A stretch of 64,000 bases of DNA from S010-25 sp964441285 (GCA_964441285.1 CAYTUK010000003.1:1-64000); one strand, 5' to 3'. Shown: positions 17,601 through 26,300, counted from the stretch's first letter. Translations and numbers: made by a program. The notes: a model not told the origin generated them from the letters alone.

Positions 17601-19232
17601 ATGATTGAGCTATCGATTCAGGGAATGACCTGTGACAACTGCGCTAAACATGTAAAAGCAGCACTGGCAGCGGTGGCTGGTGTTGAGTTTGCCGGAGTCT
17701 CTTTTGCTGGTGCCAGGGCTGAGATTAAAGCCAATGATAGCGTTAATTGTGCCGACCTGATTGCTGCCGTGACAGCGATTGGTTATAACGCTGAAGTGCG
17801 CTCTTCTGATAAAGCGAACAAACCTGAAAATTTATTACATGTTGTGATTATTGGTAGTGGTTCAAGCGCGTTTGCTGGTGCCATTAAAGCCGCAGAAAAT
17901 GGTGCCAGGGTGACACTTGTTGAAGCTGCGGAGGTGATTGGTGGTTGTTGTGTCAATACAGGCTGTGTCCCATCAAAAATCCTAATTCGTGCGGCACAAC
18001 TGGCGCAGCAGCAACGAGATAACCCCTTTGATGGTCTGGAAAATCATGCGCCACGGTTAAGCCGATTATTGCTGGCACAGCAACAAAGCGCACGGGTAGA
18101 AGAGTTACGCCAGGTAAAGTATCAAAATATTCTTGAATCCAATCCGGCGCTGAGTTTAGTTAAAGGCCGTGCTCGGTTTAAACATACCCATACCCATACC
18201 CTGATTATCACCAGTGCTGATGGCAGTGAGAGAGAGCTGACTGCTGATCGGATACTCATTGCAACCGGTTCAAGCGCTTTCATTCCGCCTATAGATGGAC
18301 TCAGCGAAACCCCTTATTGGACCTCCACGGAAGCCTTGTTTGCAGAAGATTTACCCGCGCATCTGGTGGTTATTGGGGCATCGGTTATTGCAGTAGAAAT
18401 TGCTCAGGCTTATCGACGTCTGGGGTCTGCGGTGACAATAGTGGCGCGGCACACCCTGTTGTATGCAGAAGATCCCTTATTAGGTGAAAAATTAACCGAG
18501 TGTTTTGAGCAGGAAGGCATTCGTGTTTTAAACAATACCCAGGCATCAAAGGTTTCACACGAGGGTAAAAAGTTCAGTCTGCAAACCAATGCCGGGACGT
18601 TAACCTGCGATGCTTTGTTAATTAGTACCGGACGACGGGCTAGTACCGCGCAGCTTGGTTTGGAGACAGTGGGTGTAAGCACCGCAACAAGCGGTGCCGT
18701 GATGGTAAATGAACGAATGGAAACCAATATTGCAGATATTTATGCCGCAGGTGATTGCGCTAATATGCCGCAGTTTGTTTATGTTGCTGCCGCTGCGGGC
18801 AGTCGTGCAGGGATTAATATGACCGGCGGTGCTGCCAGACTTGATCTTGCCACCATGCCTGCGGTTATCTTTACTGACCCACAGGTTGCAACGGTGGGTG
18901 TGACCGAAGTGCAGGCCAGAGCGCAGGACATTGATACCGATAGTCGAGTGCTGGAAATGGAAAGCGTCCCCCGGGCGTTAGCTAATTTTGAGACCGATGG
19001 TTTTATCAAGCTGATTGTAGAAGCTGAAACGGGCCGTTTAATTGGTGCACAAATTCTGGCACATGAGGGTGGTGAGATGATTCAGAGCGCAGCACTGGCG
19101 ATTCATAACCGAATGACGGTTGTTGATATTGCCAGTCAGCTATTTCCTTATTTAACCATGGTTGAAGGCTTAAAGTTGTGTGCACAAACCTTTAATAAAG
19201 ATGTAAAAGAACTATCTTGCTGTGCAGGGTAG
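17601..19232 (+). CDS. merA: Mercuric reductase with N-terminal HMA domain
   Basis: MerA reduces Hg(II) to volatile Hg(0) using NADPH and FAD in the cytoplasm. The 543-residue protein starts at ATG 17601 with a heavy-metal-associated domain (GMTCDNCAKH, Cys11 and Cys14). The FAD-binding region follows (VVIIGSGSSAFAGA). The redox-active pair lies in GGCCVNTGCVPSK (Cys117/Cys122), NADPH binding is at VVIGASVIAVEIAQAY, and AAGDCANMPQFVYVAAAAG follows. The C-terminal vicinal Cys540-Cys541 (SCCAG) delivers Hg to the active site. An upstream in-frame TTG overlaps the promoter -35 and cannot be the start. Confidence 0.96.
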   Translation: MIELSIQGMTCDNCAKHVKAALAAVAGVEFAGVSFAGARAEIKANDSVNCADLIAAVTAIGYNAEVRSSDKANKPENLLHVVIIGSGSSAFAGAIKAAENGARVTLVEAAEVIGGCCVNTGCVPSKILIRAAQLAQQQRDNPFDGLENHAPRLSRLLLAQQQSARVEELRQVKYQNILESNPALSLVKGRARFKHTHTHTLIITSADGSERELTADRILIATGSSAFIPPIDGLSETPYWTSTEALFAEDLPAHLVVIGASVIAVEIAQAYRRLGSAVTIVARHTLLYAEDPLLGEKLTECFEQEGIRVLNNTQASKVSHEGKKFSLQTNAGTLTCDALLISTGRRASTAQLGLETVGVSTATSGAVMVNERMETNIADIYAAGDCANMPQFVYVAAAAGSRAGINMTGGAARLDLATMPAVIFTDPQVATVGVTEVQARAQDIDTDSRVLEMESVPRALANFETDGFIKLIVEAETGRLIGAQILAHEGGEMIQSAALAIHNRMTVVDIASQLFPYLTMVEGLKLCAQTFNKDVKELSCCAG

Positions 19233-19323
19233 AAAATTTAATTGCGTTCTTACTCTTCAGCATGGTCAGCGTTTGATGTTGTCTCTGTTTTTACGGTATT
19301 GATATCAGGCGTTTGGGTGTAGC

Positions 19324-20031
19324 TTAGCCTTTTGCTGGATTTGCTGTTGAATCTTTAAGCAGCTCTCCGCCTTTTGCATAACAGACTTTTTCTGGTACAT
19401 AAATATAGCCGCGGCCGCGGCATTTATTTTGGCCCGTGCAGGCATTAAAGGCGGTGGAACAGGCCGTTTTTCCCTTGCACGCATTGATTCCCCAGCAGGC
19501 AACTTTGTCAGTTCCCGCGCTTTCAGTAAACTTGTCCACAGATTTATACATACCATAAAAGAGCACGGCTGCGCTGGCGCTTAACGCCGCACCTGTTACT
19601 GTGCGCCTGGCCATGTTGAGTGGTGGCGCATCGGTTGAGCTGGAATCTTTTCTGGAGCAGGCGGCTACTTTTTGGCCACTGATGAAATCCCATAGGCTGC
19701 CACTAATCAACATTGCAAGACTGACATAGAGCAACCAGGTCATGGGGTAAAGGCCGGTGACCATAAACCATAACGTGGCAGCACTCATGGCACCAGCAGT
19801 AGCACTTAGCCAGAATGGCCGCATATTCTGATGTGCCTTTGCAGAGTGGTACAATAACCAGAGACTTAAGCCGATAAAACCGACAAAGAGTGGAAACAAG
19901 TAGGTATCATGTACGATAAAACCGAGTCCCACAGCGCCAATAGCGCTGAGTACTACGGGTAATCCAAGGCAGCAGGCGGCAGCAGCACTGGCACCGAGTA
20001 TGCCTGCAAATTGTTTAAAAAAGTCGTTCAT
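19324..20031 (-). CDS. MerC-type mercury transporter fused to a bufferin-like Cys-rich domain
   Basis: This 235-residue membrane protein combines two units. Residues 1 to about 125 form a MerC/MerT-like four-helix transporter with the vicinal Cys20-Cys21 in AAAACCLGLPVV. After a linker and another hydrophobic segment (about 145-165) comes a Cys-rich tail with WGINACKGKTAC, FNACTGQNKCRGRGY and a last Cys. This repeats the CxGxNxCKG patterns of DUF2282/BufA-type bufferin metallophores. It presumably brings Hg(II) through the inner membrane to MerA, with the tail buffering metal. It is convergent with merA and has its own mer-type promoter. No MNIO maturase gene is nearby. Confidence 0.75.
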   Translation of the reverse strand: MNDFFKQFAGILGASAAAACCLGLPVVLSAIGAVGLGFIVHDTYLFPLFVGFIGLSLWLLYHSAKAHQNMRPFWLSATAGAMSAATLWFMVTGLYPMTWLLYVSLAMLISGSLWDFISGQKVAACSRKDSSSTDAPPLNMARRTVTGAALSASAAVLFYGMYKSVDKFTESAGTDKVACWGINACKGKTACSTAFNACTGQNKCRGRGYIYVPEKVCYAKGGELLKDSTANPAKG

Positions 20032-20156
20032 ATTTAACTCCCTGGCCTGAATATGTCATGGATACGTAATATGTTGAGTTTAATGTTAAAGTCTTTACCT
20101 GTTAGCAAAGTACACACAATATCTGTTAGTGCCGGATGATTTGTGGTGAGAAGGTT

Positions 20157-20188
20157 ATTCTATAGTCCGTACCATCATACGGAGTCAA
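20157..20188 (-). promoter_or_regulatory. Second MerR-type operator/promoter, driving the MerC fusion
   Basis: On the minus strand TTGACT (20188-20183) and TAGAAT (20162-20157) flank a 20-bp spacer. The spacer holds the dyad CCGTA-TGATGG-TACGG (20182-20167). Spacing and half-site sequence match the merA operator, so MerR should co-regulate both units. The MerC-fusion start lies about 125 bp downstream. Confidence 0.87.
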
Positions 20189-20190
20189 GC

Positions 20191-20259
20191 ATGGAAGTAG
20201 CGATGCTCTGTATTACATTGGTCTGCGCACTGGTCTATGTAGCAGCCAGTAAAGAATAG
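20191..20259 (+). CDS. Possible 22-residue hydrophobic peptide
   Basis: An ATG at 20191 has GGAG six nt upstream and opens 22 codons, followed by TAG. The product (MEVAMLCITLVCALVYVAASKE) is a single hydrophobic span with two cysteines. It points away from the mer promoter, partly overlaps the operator side, and has no recognised plus-strand promoter. The evidence is only the ribosome binding site and the composition. Confidence 0.25.
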   Translation: MEVAMLCITLVCALVYVAASKE

Positions 20260-20318
20260 AAAAACTTCTTTCTGATACGGTGGTCTTAGTAGCAGGTAAG
20301 AGGCGGAGGTAATACAGT

Positions 20319-20504
20319 ATGGCTAAGCTTAGAGGACGGTTCAGGCAGAATAAAGGTGACCGGCGCAAGCGTGATTTGATGGACAGGATGCCATTTATAG
20401 ATAGTGACGGTGTGGTGGTGCGTGCTGATCGAAGAATGCAGCTAGAGCGGCGGCGACTTAATATTGCTATTGGTGTCACGGTGCTTGAGCACATTGAGAT
20501 TTAG
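20319..20504 (+). CDS. Small basic hypothetical protein (61 aa)
   Basis: I do not recognise this gene. A strong GGCGGAGG ribosome binding site lies 8-10 nt before the ATG. The product is rich in Arg, Lys and Asp. Its N-terminal half is basic (MAKLRGRFRQNKGDRRKRDL) and the C-terminus hydrophobic (LNIAIGVTVLEHIEI), with no membrane segment or cysteine. It lies between the mercury locus and purE with no partner on the same transcript that I can identify. Confidence 0.5.
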   Translation: MAKLRGRFRQNKGDRRKRDLMDRMPFIDSDGVVVRADRRMQLERRRLNIAIGVTVLEHIEI

Positions 20505-20758
20505 CTGCGCGTAAACGGATTTATTGGTATTTGTCTGACATTCCACGTTCCCGCAGGATATCTGCGGTAAAATTTATACGGGCTGTACTCGAACGCCCGA
20601 TTTCGGTGAAATTATCTCGATAATCGTATAAAATACTGACTTTTTCCTTATCTGACCAGGTTATGCCGTATATAACCAGTCAGTATTAATTAGTCAGCGG
20701 TTTAATTTTTCGGTATTTAATTTCTACCCTGCATACATTGTGTTATCTGGAATACTGT
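20505..20758. other. Intergenic region upstream of purE
   Basis: No gene is apparent. An imperfect hairpin is seen at 20653-20682 (TGAC-CA-GGTTAT, loop, ATAACC-A-GTCA). A TATAAAAT box at 20632-20639 may be a -10. The same TCGTATAAAAT string occurs upstream of merR near 16928. I see no PurR-like operator. Confidence 0.4.
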
Positions 20759-21265
20759 ATGAGAAATAATGAAAGTGGCGTTAAAGTTGGTGTCGTAATG
20801 GGCAGTCAGAGTGACTGGCCAGTGATGCAGCATGCGGTTGAGCAGTTGAAGAAGTTTGGTGTGAGCTGTGAGGCACAGGTGGTGTCGGCACATCGAACGC
20901 CTGATTTACTTTATGAATATGCTGCAACAGCCCGCAAACGGGGGCTGGCCTGTATTATTGCAGGGGCAGGCGGTGCAGCACATTTGCCTGGAATGCTTGC
21001 AGCCAAAACGACCGTGCCAGTGCTGGGCGTTCCGGTTCCGTCAAAATACCTGAAAGGCATGGATTCATTGCTCTCCATCGTGCAGATGCCGAAAGGGGTG
21101 CCAGTTGCCACCTTCGCAATCGGTGAGGCAGGCGCTGTTAACGCCGGTTTATATGCGGTTGCGCTGCTTGCGCTTAGTGACGCACAACTGGCGAGGGAGC
21201 TGGATGAATTTCGCCTGCAACAACAGGCGGCTGTGTTGGCGATGAGCTTGCCACCTAAGCCCTAA
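20759..21265 (+). CDS. purE: N5-carboxyaminoimidazole ribonucleotide mutase
   Basis: Class I PurE converts N5-CAIR to CAIR in purine synthesis. The 168-residue protein shows VGVVMGSQSDWPVMQHA, the substrate loop VVSAHRTPDLLYEYA, AGAGGAAHLPGMLA and the catalytic-region SIVQMPKGVPVATFAIG. The ATG at 20759 places the first strand as in the family. An in-frame GTG at 20738 would add seven residues. purK follows 49 bp downstream, giving the standard purEK operon. Confidence 0.96.
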   Translation: MRNNESGVKVGVVMGSQSDWPVMQHAVEQLKKFGVSCEAQVVSAHRTPDLLYEYAATARKRGLACIIAGAGGAAHLPGMLAAKTTVPVLGVPVPSKYLKGMDSLLSIVQMPKGVPVATFAIGEAGAVNAGLYAVALLALSDAQLARELDEFRLQQQAAVLAMSLPPKP

Positions 21266-21314
21266 CCCTTTCCTTGATAGTTTGCTAACGTAAAAAAGTT
21301 ATTCCAGAAATCAA

Positions 21315-22442
21315 ATGAGTAAAGAAATATTACCTGGTGCCACACTTGGTGTGCTTGGAGGTGGTCAACTGGGGCGCATGTTCTGTGTGGCTGCGCGTTC
21401 GATGGGGTACCGTACCCTGGTTATGGACCCCGATAAAAATAGCCCGGCAGGCAGAGTTGCCGATGCACATATCAGGTCGGACTATCGGGATGAGCAGGCG
21501 CTGGCGCAAATGGCTTCGCAATGTGATGTTATTACCACCGAATTTGAAAATATTCCTGCGAGCAGTTTGTGTTTATTGGCTAAATCAACGCTGGTTCATC
21601 CTTCTGCAGAGGCGCTTGAAATTGCACAGAATCGAAATATTGAGAAGCAGTTTGCCTTAAAATCAGGGTTGATGCCGGTGCCGTATTTTACTCTTGAGAC
21701 AGAAGCTGACTGTGTTCGAGCTCAGACTGAAATGGTGTTTCCCGCCATCTTAAAAAGCAACTGTCTGGGTTATGACGGGAAAGGACAGCTGCTGATTAAG
21801 CAGGCGGGTCAGCTTATTGATGCCTTTCGTTCTCTCGGCAAGGTTGGCTGCGTGCTGGAAAAACAGATTAATTTAAGTTGTGAAATTTCGGCAATAGTTG
21901 CCAGAAATAATGCAGGAGCCATGCAGTGTTTCCCCGTCTCGGAAAATCAGCATCGTAACGGTGTCCTGCATCTGGGTATTGTGCCGGCACGCGTGAGCGA
22001 TGCCGTTGCTGCGCGCGCCAGAAAGCTGGCAATGCAGCTTGCTGAAGCATTAAACTATGTTGGTATTTTAGCAGTAGAGTTTTTTCTGAGTGATGATAAC
22101 CTATTGTATTTTAATGAAATGGCTCCGCGCCCGCATAACAGTGGGCATTATACGAAAGATGCCTGTGTGACCTCGCAGTTTGAGCAGCAGGTAAGAATGA
22201 TATGTGGCCTGTCGCCGGGAAATACACGCCTGCTTTCACCTGTGGTGATGGTAAATATGCTGGGTGATTTGTGGGTGCCTGACTGGATGAGCGTTTTTCA
22301 GCATGACAATATCAAGCTGCACCTGTATGGTAAAACAGAGGCCAGGCAGGGGCGAAAAATGGGGCATTTTAATGTGCTCGATAACGACATTGGTGCGGCA
22401 ATAAAAACGGCGGAGGCGGTTTTTGAAAAACTTAGTCGATAA
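21315..22442 (+). CDS. purK: N5-carboxyaminoimidazole ribonucleotide synthase
   Basis: This ATP-grasp enzyme (375 residues) carboxylates AIR to N5-CAIR with bicarbonate and ATP, feeding PurE. It has the N-terminal LGVLGGGQLGRMFC, TTEFENIPAS, the ATP-grasp core FPAILKSNCLGYDGKGQ, the metal-binding YFNEMAPRPHNSGHYT and the C-terminal KMGHFNV. Length is normal. Second gene of purEK. Confidence 0.96.
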   Translation: MSKEILPGATLGVLGGGQLGRMFCVAARSMGYRTLVMDPDKNSPAGRVADAHIRSDYRDEQALAQMASQCDVITTEFENIPASSLCLLAKSTLVHPSAEALEIAQNRNIEKQFALKSGLMPVPYFTLETEADCVRAQTEMVFPAILKSNCLGYDGKGQLLIKQAGQLIDAFRSLGKVGCVLEKQINLSCEISAIVARNNAGAMQCFPVSENQHRNGVLHLGIVPARVSDAVAARARKLAMQLAEALNYVGILAVEFFLSDDNLLYFNEMAPRPHNSGHYTKDACVTSQFEQQVRMICGLSPGNTRLLSPVVMVNMLGDLWVPDWMSVFQHDNIKLHLYGKTEARQGRKMGHFNVLDNDIGAAIKTAEAVFEKLSR

Positions 22443-22520
22443 AATAAAGTTAGTCGTTGTGGGTTTGCCGTAGGCAGTAAAATCCTTGGGCAGGAAGGCT
22501 ATTTTTTAGGGTTCCCTGAC

Positions 22521-23801
22521 CTAACGGCACTGTTTTCTGCTATGGCTATTACTGTTATGGTGATTATGCTGTTTGTGTTGCCGATTGTCCGAGCGTGCGT
22601 GTCTTTGTCTTTTTGCCGCCGGTTTTGGTTTTGTCAGTAGTTCAGGAGTTACTGACTGGCGGGTAATTTTTTGACCGATGTAGGCTTCAATATCCATAAT
22701 ATAGTGTGCGTAATCTTCGCAGGCGAAGCTAATCGCCATACCACTGGCACCCGCACGGCCGGTACGTCCGATACGGTGTACATAATCTTCACCACTTTGA
22801 GGTAAGTCGAAATTAAACACATGACTGACTTCAGGAACATGTAGACCCCGTGCGGCCACATCGGTTGCCACCAGTATGTTGTATTCACCGTCTTGAAAAC
22901 GCTGAAGTAAACTCTGACGTTTTTTTTGTGGCACGTCGCCCGATAGTAATGCCGATTTATGATCATTCCCTCGCAGCCATGCATAGACCTGTTCCGCAGT
23001 GCGTTTGGTGTTAATAAAGATAATACTACGCGTCGGCATAAGTTGAGCCATTAAGCCAAGTAGCAGTGGGATTTTTTCAGCGTTAGAAGGGTAATAAATT
23101 TCCTGCTTAATTTTATCTGCAGTTTTGTTTTCGGAAACAATTTTAACTTCTTCAGGAGCATTCATGTGGTCATAAGCCAGCTCTGCTACGCGATGAGAAA
23201 GCGTGGCAGAAAAAAGCATGCTTAGCCGTTTATCCGGCGGTGGGCAGCCGCGTATCAGATACCGTATGTCATTGATAAAACCCAGATCGAACATTCTGTC
23301 GGCTTCATCAAGTATCAGTACCTGAAGCGCTTTAAGATCAAAAATATGCTGTTTGTAATAATCGATAATGCGCCCTGGAGTACCAACCAGAATATCAACC
23401 CCATCGATAAGTTGCTGACGCTGCTGTTCGTAGCCTGTACCACCGTAGGCAAGACCAAATTTGATGGTTGTATATTGACCAATGGCAATACTGTCTTTAT
23501 GAATCTGAATGGCGAGTTCACGCGTTGGTGCGACAATCATTGCGCGCGGCTGGTTTTGTTTGCGCTGGCTGGTTGGGGGATGGTCTAATAACTGTTGTAT
23601 ACAGGCAACCATAAATGCAGCGGTTTTACCTGTTCCGGTTTGTGCTTCACCGGCAACATCTTTACCTGCCAGGGTGATGGGAATGCTTTGTGCCTGGATG
23701 GGAGTGCAAAATTCAAAGCCAATTTTATCCAGTCCCCTGAGTAAGTCAGGGGCAAGATTAAATTCGGAAAAACGTGTGCGGGTTAAGTGGTGCTCGCTCA
23801 T
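22521..23801 (-). CDS. rhlB: DEAD-box ATP-dependent RNA helicase RhlB
   Basis: RhlB unwinds RNA for the degradosome and other RNA turnover. The 426-residue protein has the Q motif (FCTPIQAQSIP), motif I AQTGTGKT, Ia PTRELAIQ, TPGRIIDYY, motif II DEADRMFDLGF, III SATL, and the C-terminal VATDVAARGLHVP and HRIGRTGRAG. A basic His/Asn-rich tail follows, as in RhlB. It is divergent from trxA-rho, the arrangement known from E. coli, which supports RhlB over other DEAD-box members. Confidence 0.93.
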   Translation of the reverse strand: MSEHHLTRTRFSEFNLAPDLLRGLDKIGFEFCTPIQAQSIPITLAGKDVAGEAQTGTGKTAAFMVACIQQLLDHPPTSQRKQNQPRAMIVAPTRELAIQIHKDSIAIGQYTTIKFGLAYGGTGYEQQRQQLIDGVDILVGTPGRIIDYYKQHIFDLKALQVLILDEADRMFDLGFINDIRYLIRGCPPPDKRLSMLFSATLSHRVAELAYDHMNAPEEVKIVSENKTADKIKQEIYYPSNAEKIPLLLGLMAQLMPTRSIIFINTKRTAEQVYAWLRGNDHKSALLSGDVPQKKRQSLLQRFQDGEYNILVATDVAARGLHVPEVSHVFNFDLPQSGEDYVHRIGRTGRAGASGMAISFACEDYAHYIMDIEAYIGQKITRQSVTPELLTKPKPAAKRQRHARSDNRQHKQHNHHNSNSHSRKQCR

Positions 23802-23949
23802 AAATAAAGCCTGATGATCATGAATTATTGCGTTTCCAGGTTAAAAGTCAGGGTTAAAAAATGATTTGAAGGCATTTGGGAATGGATGTGGGCAGATTAT
23901 GTATAAATTATTCACTGAATACAACTAAAATTGTTGAAGTGAACGCTAT

Positions 23950-23980
23950 GACATACTGACGGGATGGATGAAACGGATAC
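23950..23980. repeat. Truncated end of dispersed palindromic element
   Basis: This segment resembles the left end of the element at 23981-24121 (TGACATACTGACGGGATGG then AAACGGATAC). It ends where the complete copy begins, as if a second copy had inserted into the first. Confidence 0.4.
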
Positions 23981-24121
23981 TGACATTACTGAAACGAATG
24001 AAAAGGCTACTATTGGTTAAAGACACGCGGTGAATACATTCCTGTCGGCTCGACACCCGCATCCCTGCGGCTGACGATCTTTGAACCATAAGTATCCGTT
24101 TCACCCGTTTTAGTAATGTCA
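23981..24121 (+). repeat. Dispersed palindromic intergenic element, copy A (full length)
   Basis: This 141-bp element is bounded by inverted ends TGACATTACTGAAACG and CGTTTTAGTAATGTCA (one mismatch over 16). The core includes GACACGCGGTGAATACAT, CTCGACACCCGCATCCCTGC and GGCTGACGATCTTTGAACC. The outer arms are inverted repeats, so the whole can fold into a long hairpin. It lies between the divergent rhlB and trxA genes. I define this as the forward orientation of the family. Confidence 0.85.
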
Positions 24122-24298
24122 GCATGGAAAATAAATAAAATAGCATAAAGGGGGGTGTACAAATAGAAAAAATAGTCTAATATACGGCTATCAAATAGTT
24201 TGTCACTAATATTTGATCCACAGAATGCTTCGAGCAAACAGCTCAGTCTTACAAATCGCAAACGCGATACTTTCTATTGTCTTTAATGAGGTCCAACG

Positions 24299-24625
24299 TT
24301 GAGTAACGAAATTTTCCCTGTCAGTGATGATTCTTTTGATCAGGAAGTTTTACAGTCTGATACTCCGGTTTTAGTTGATTACTGGGCGGAATGGTGTGGC
24401 CCCTGCAAGATGATCGCGCCGATTCTTAAGGAAATTGTCGGTGACTATGCGGGTAAGCTAAAAATAGCTAAATTAAATATTGACGATAATGCTGAAACAC
24501 CACCAAAATATGGAATTCGTGGTATTCCGACATTAATGATATTTAAGAATGGTGAAGTTGAAGCAACTAAAGTTGGTGCATTATCGAAGTCCCAGCTAAC
24601 TGCTTTTATTGACAGTAATCTATAA
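24299..24625 (+). CDS. trxA: Thioredoxin 1
   Basis: This 108-residue cytoplasmic disulfide reductase recycled by thioredoxin reductase carries the active site WAEWCGPCKM (Cys33, Cys36) and the cis-proline GIRGIPTLMIF. The start codon is TTG, preceded by a GAGG ribosome binding site about 8 nt upstream. It lies 5' of rho and divergent from rhlB, as in E. coli. Confidence 0.97.
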   Translation: MSNEIFPVSDDSFDQEVLQSDTPVLVDYWAEWCGPCKMIAPILKEIVGDYAGKLKIAKLNIDDNAETPPKYGIRGIPTLMIFKNGEVEATKVGALSKSQLTAFIDSNL

Positions 24626-24949
24626 CGTATTATTTGCAGCATGTTATTAGCCGGCGTTTGTCTGGTTTAATTAACTGGTTGCCTGTTGCGGGCATGGCTG
24701 AAGTTATAACCATGAGGTTATAAGCATTAGTTCTTAAATAAGCCGAATGGAAACGGCGAAAATGAGTCGCTTAATAACGCTATCTTATTCAATTGTCAGA
24801 GTGTCCGTTAATGGGTTATTCTGGTCAGTAAAATTTTAATAAATGTGGCTTTAATTCTAAAGCTACATAAAATTTAATCGCTGGTGATTACAGTTAAGTT
24901 ACCAGCACCAACACTTTTCAGTTCTTAAAAAACATTTCTATATCTGCTT
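24626..24949 (+). promoter_or_regulatory. rho leader region with hairpins
   Basis: This 324-bp gap before rho holds no convincing ORF. Three hairpins are visible: TTATAACC-ATGA-GGTTATAA (24704-24723), an imperfect 10-bp stem at 24844-24867, and GCTGGT/ACCAGC at 24880-24906. In E. coli the rho leader mediates autogenous Rho-dependent attenuation. A similar role here is inferred from position only. Confidence 0.45.
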
Positions 24950-26206
24950 ATGAATCTTACCGAATTAAAACTCAAACCCGTTGCTGAATTAATTGAACTC
25001 GCTTCATCAATGAAGCTCGATAACGTTACCCGTGGTAAAAAACAGGAAATTATTTTTGCTATCCTGAAGGCGCATGCTAAAAAAGGTGAAGACATCTTTG
25101 GTGATGGTGTACTGGAAATATTGCAGGATGGTTTTGGGTTTTTAAGGTCATCCGATGGTTCTTATCTGGCAGGGCCGGATGATATCTATGTGTCACCAAG
25201 TCAGATTCGTCGATTTAATATGCGTACGGGCGATTCTATTTCAGGAAAAATCCGCCCACCCAAAGATGGTGAACGGTATTTTGCGATGCTTAAAGTCGAC
25301 AAAATAAATATGGAATCGCCAGATAACACCCGTAATAAGGTTGCATTTGAAAATTTAACCCCGTTACACCCGAATCAGCGCTTAAAAATGGAGCGGGGAA
25401 ATGGTAGTACAGAAGATATTACAGCAAGAATTATTGACCTGGTTTCACCGATAGGTAGAGGTCAGCGTGGTTTGATTGTGTCACCGCCAAAAGCGGGTAA
25501 AACGATGATGATGAGCCATATCGCACAATCGATTGCGGCGAACCATCCAGAATGTTATTTGATTGTGCTGCTGATTGATGAGCGTCCGGAAGAAGTGACG
25601 GAAATGCAGCGCAGCGTGCTTGGTGAAGTGGTGTCATCTACGTTTGACGAGCCTGCCAGTCGACATGTTCAGGTGGCTGAAATGGTTATCGAAAAAGCGA
25701 AACGTTTAGCTGAGCACAAAAAGGATGTTGTCATTCTGCTTGACTCTATTACCCGTCTGGCGCGTGCCTATAACACGGTTATTCCATCTTCAGGTAAAGT
25801 GCTAACTGGTGGTGTGGATGCCCACGCCTTGCACCGTCCTAAACGTTTCTTTGGTGCAGCGCGTAATATTGAAGAAGGTGGCAGTATTACCATTCTGGCA
25901 ACTGCATTGGTTGATACGGGTTCGAAAATGGACGAAGTTATTTACGAAGAATTTAAAGGTACCGGTAATATGGAAGTTCATCTTGATCGGCGCATTACAG
26001 AAAAACGCATTTTTCCTGCAATTAATATTAATCGCACTGGTACGCGCCGTGAAGAACTGTTAACAAAACCAGATGAACTGCAGAAAATGTGGATCTTACG
26101 TCGTTTGCTGCAGCCAATGGATGAAATCGGTGCCATTGAGTTTCTTATGAGCAAGTTACAGGCAACTAAAACCAACGATGAATTTTTTGATTCAATGAAG
26201 GGCTAA
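24950..26206 (+). CDS. rho: Transcription termination factor Rho
   Basis: This hexameric RNA-dependent ATPase terminates transcription. The 418-residue protein starts MNLTELKLKPVAELIELA. It has the RNA-binding cold-shock domain (DGFGFLRS, about residues 60-70), the P-loop SPPKAGKTMMMSHIA (about 180-195), the Walker B LLIDERPEEVTEM and the Q-/R-loop regions (LTGGVDAHALHRPKRFFGAARN). Length matches E. coli Rho (419). Confidence 0.98.
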   Translation: MNLTELKLKPVAELIELASSMKLDNVTRGKKQEIIFAILKAHAKKGEDIFGDGVLEILQDGFGFLRSSDGSYLAGPDDIYVSPSQIRRFNMRTGDSISGKIRPPKDGERYFAMLKVDKINMESPDNTRNKVAFENLTPLHPNQRLKMERGNGSTEDITARIIDLVSPIGRGQRGLIVSPPKAGKTMMMSHIAQSIAANHPECYLIVLLIDERPEEVTEMQRSVLGEVVSSTFDEPASRHVQVAEMVIEKAKRLAEHKKDVVILLDSITRLARAYNTVIPSSGKVLTGGVDAHALHRPKRFFGAARNIEEGGSITILATALVDTGSKMDEVIYEEFKGTGNMEVHLDRRITEKRIFPAININRTGTRREELLTKPDELQKMWILRRLLQPMDEIGAIEFLMSKLQATKTNDEFFDSMKG

Positions 26207-26300
26207 AAGGGTTTTTTACTGCGAAACAGGCAAAATAACGTAAAAGAAAAATCCAGTTAGTCGGTTGAAAGCTTTTTATTTGTGTGTTTCTCGTTAGTCT

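Noticed and set aside
20505..20758. Purine riboswitch or PurR operator upstream of purE
   Set aside because: Neither the three-way junction of a purine riboswitch nor an ACGCAAACGTTTGCGT-like operator is visible.
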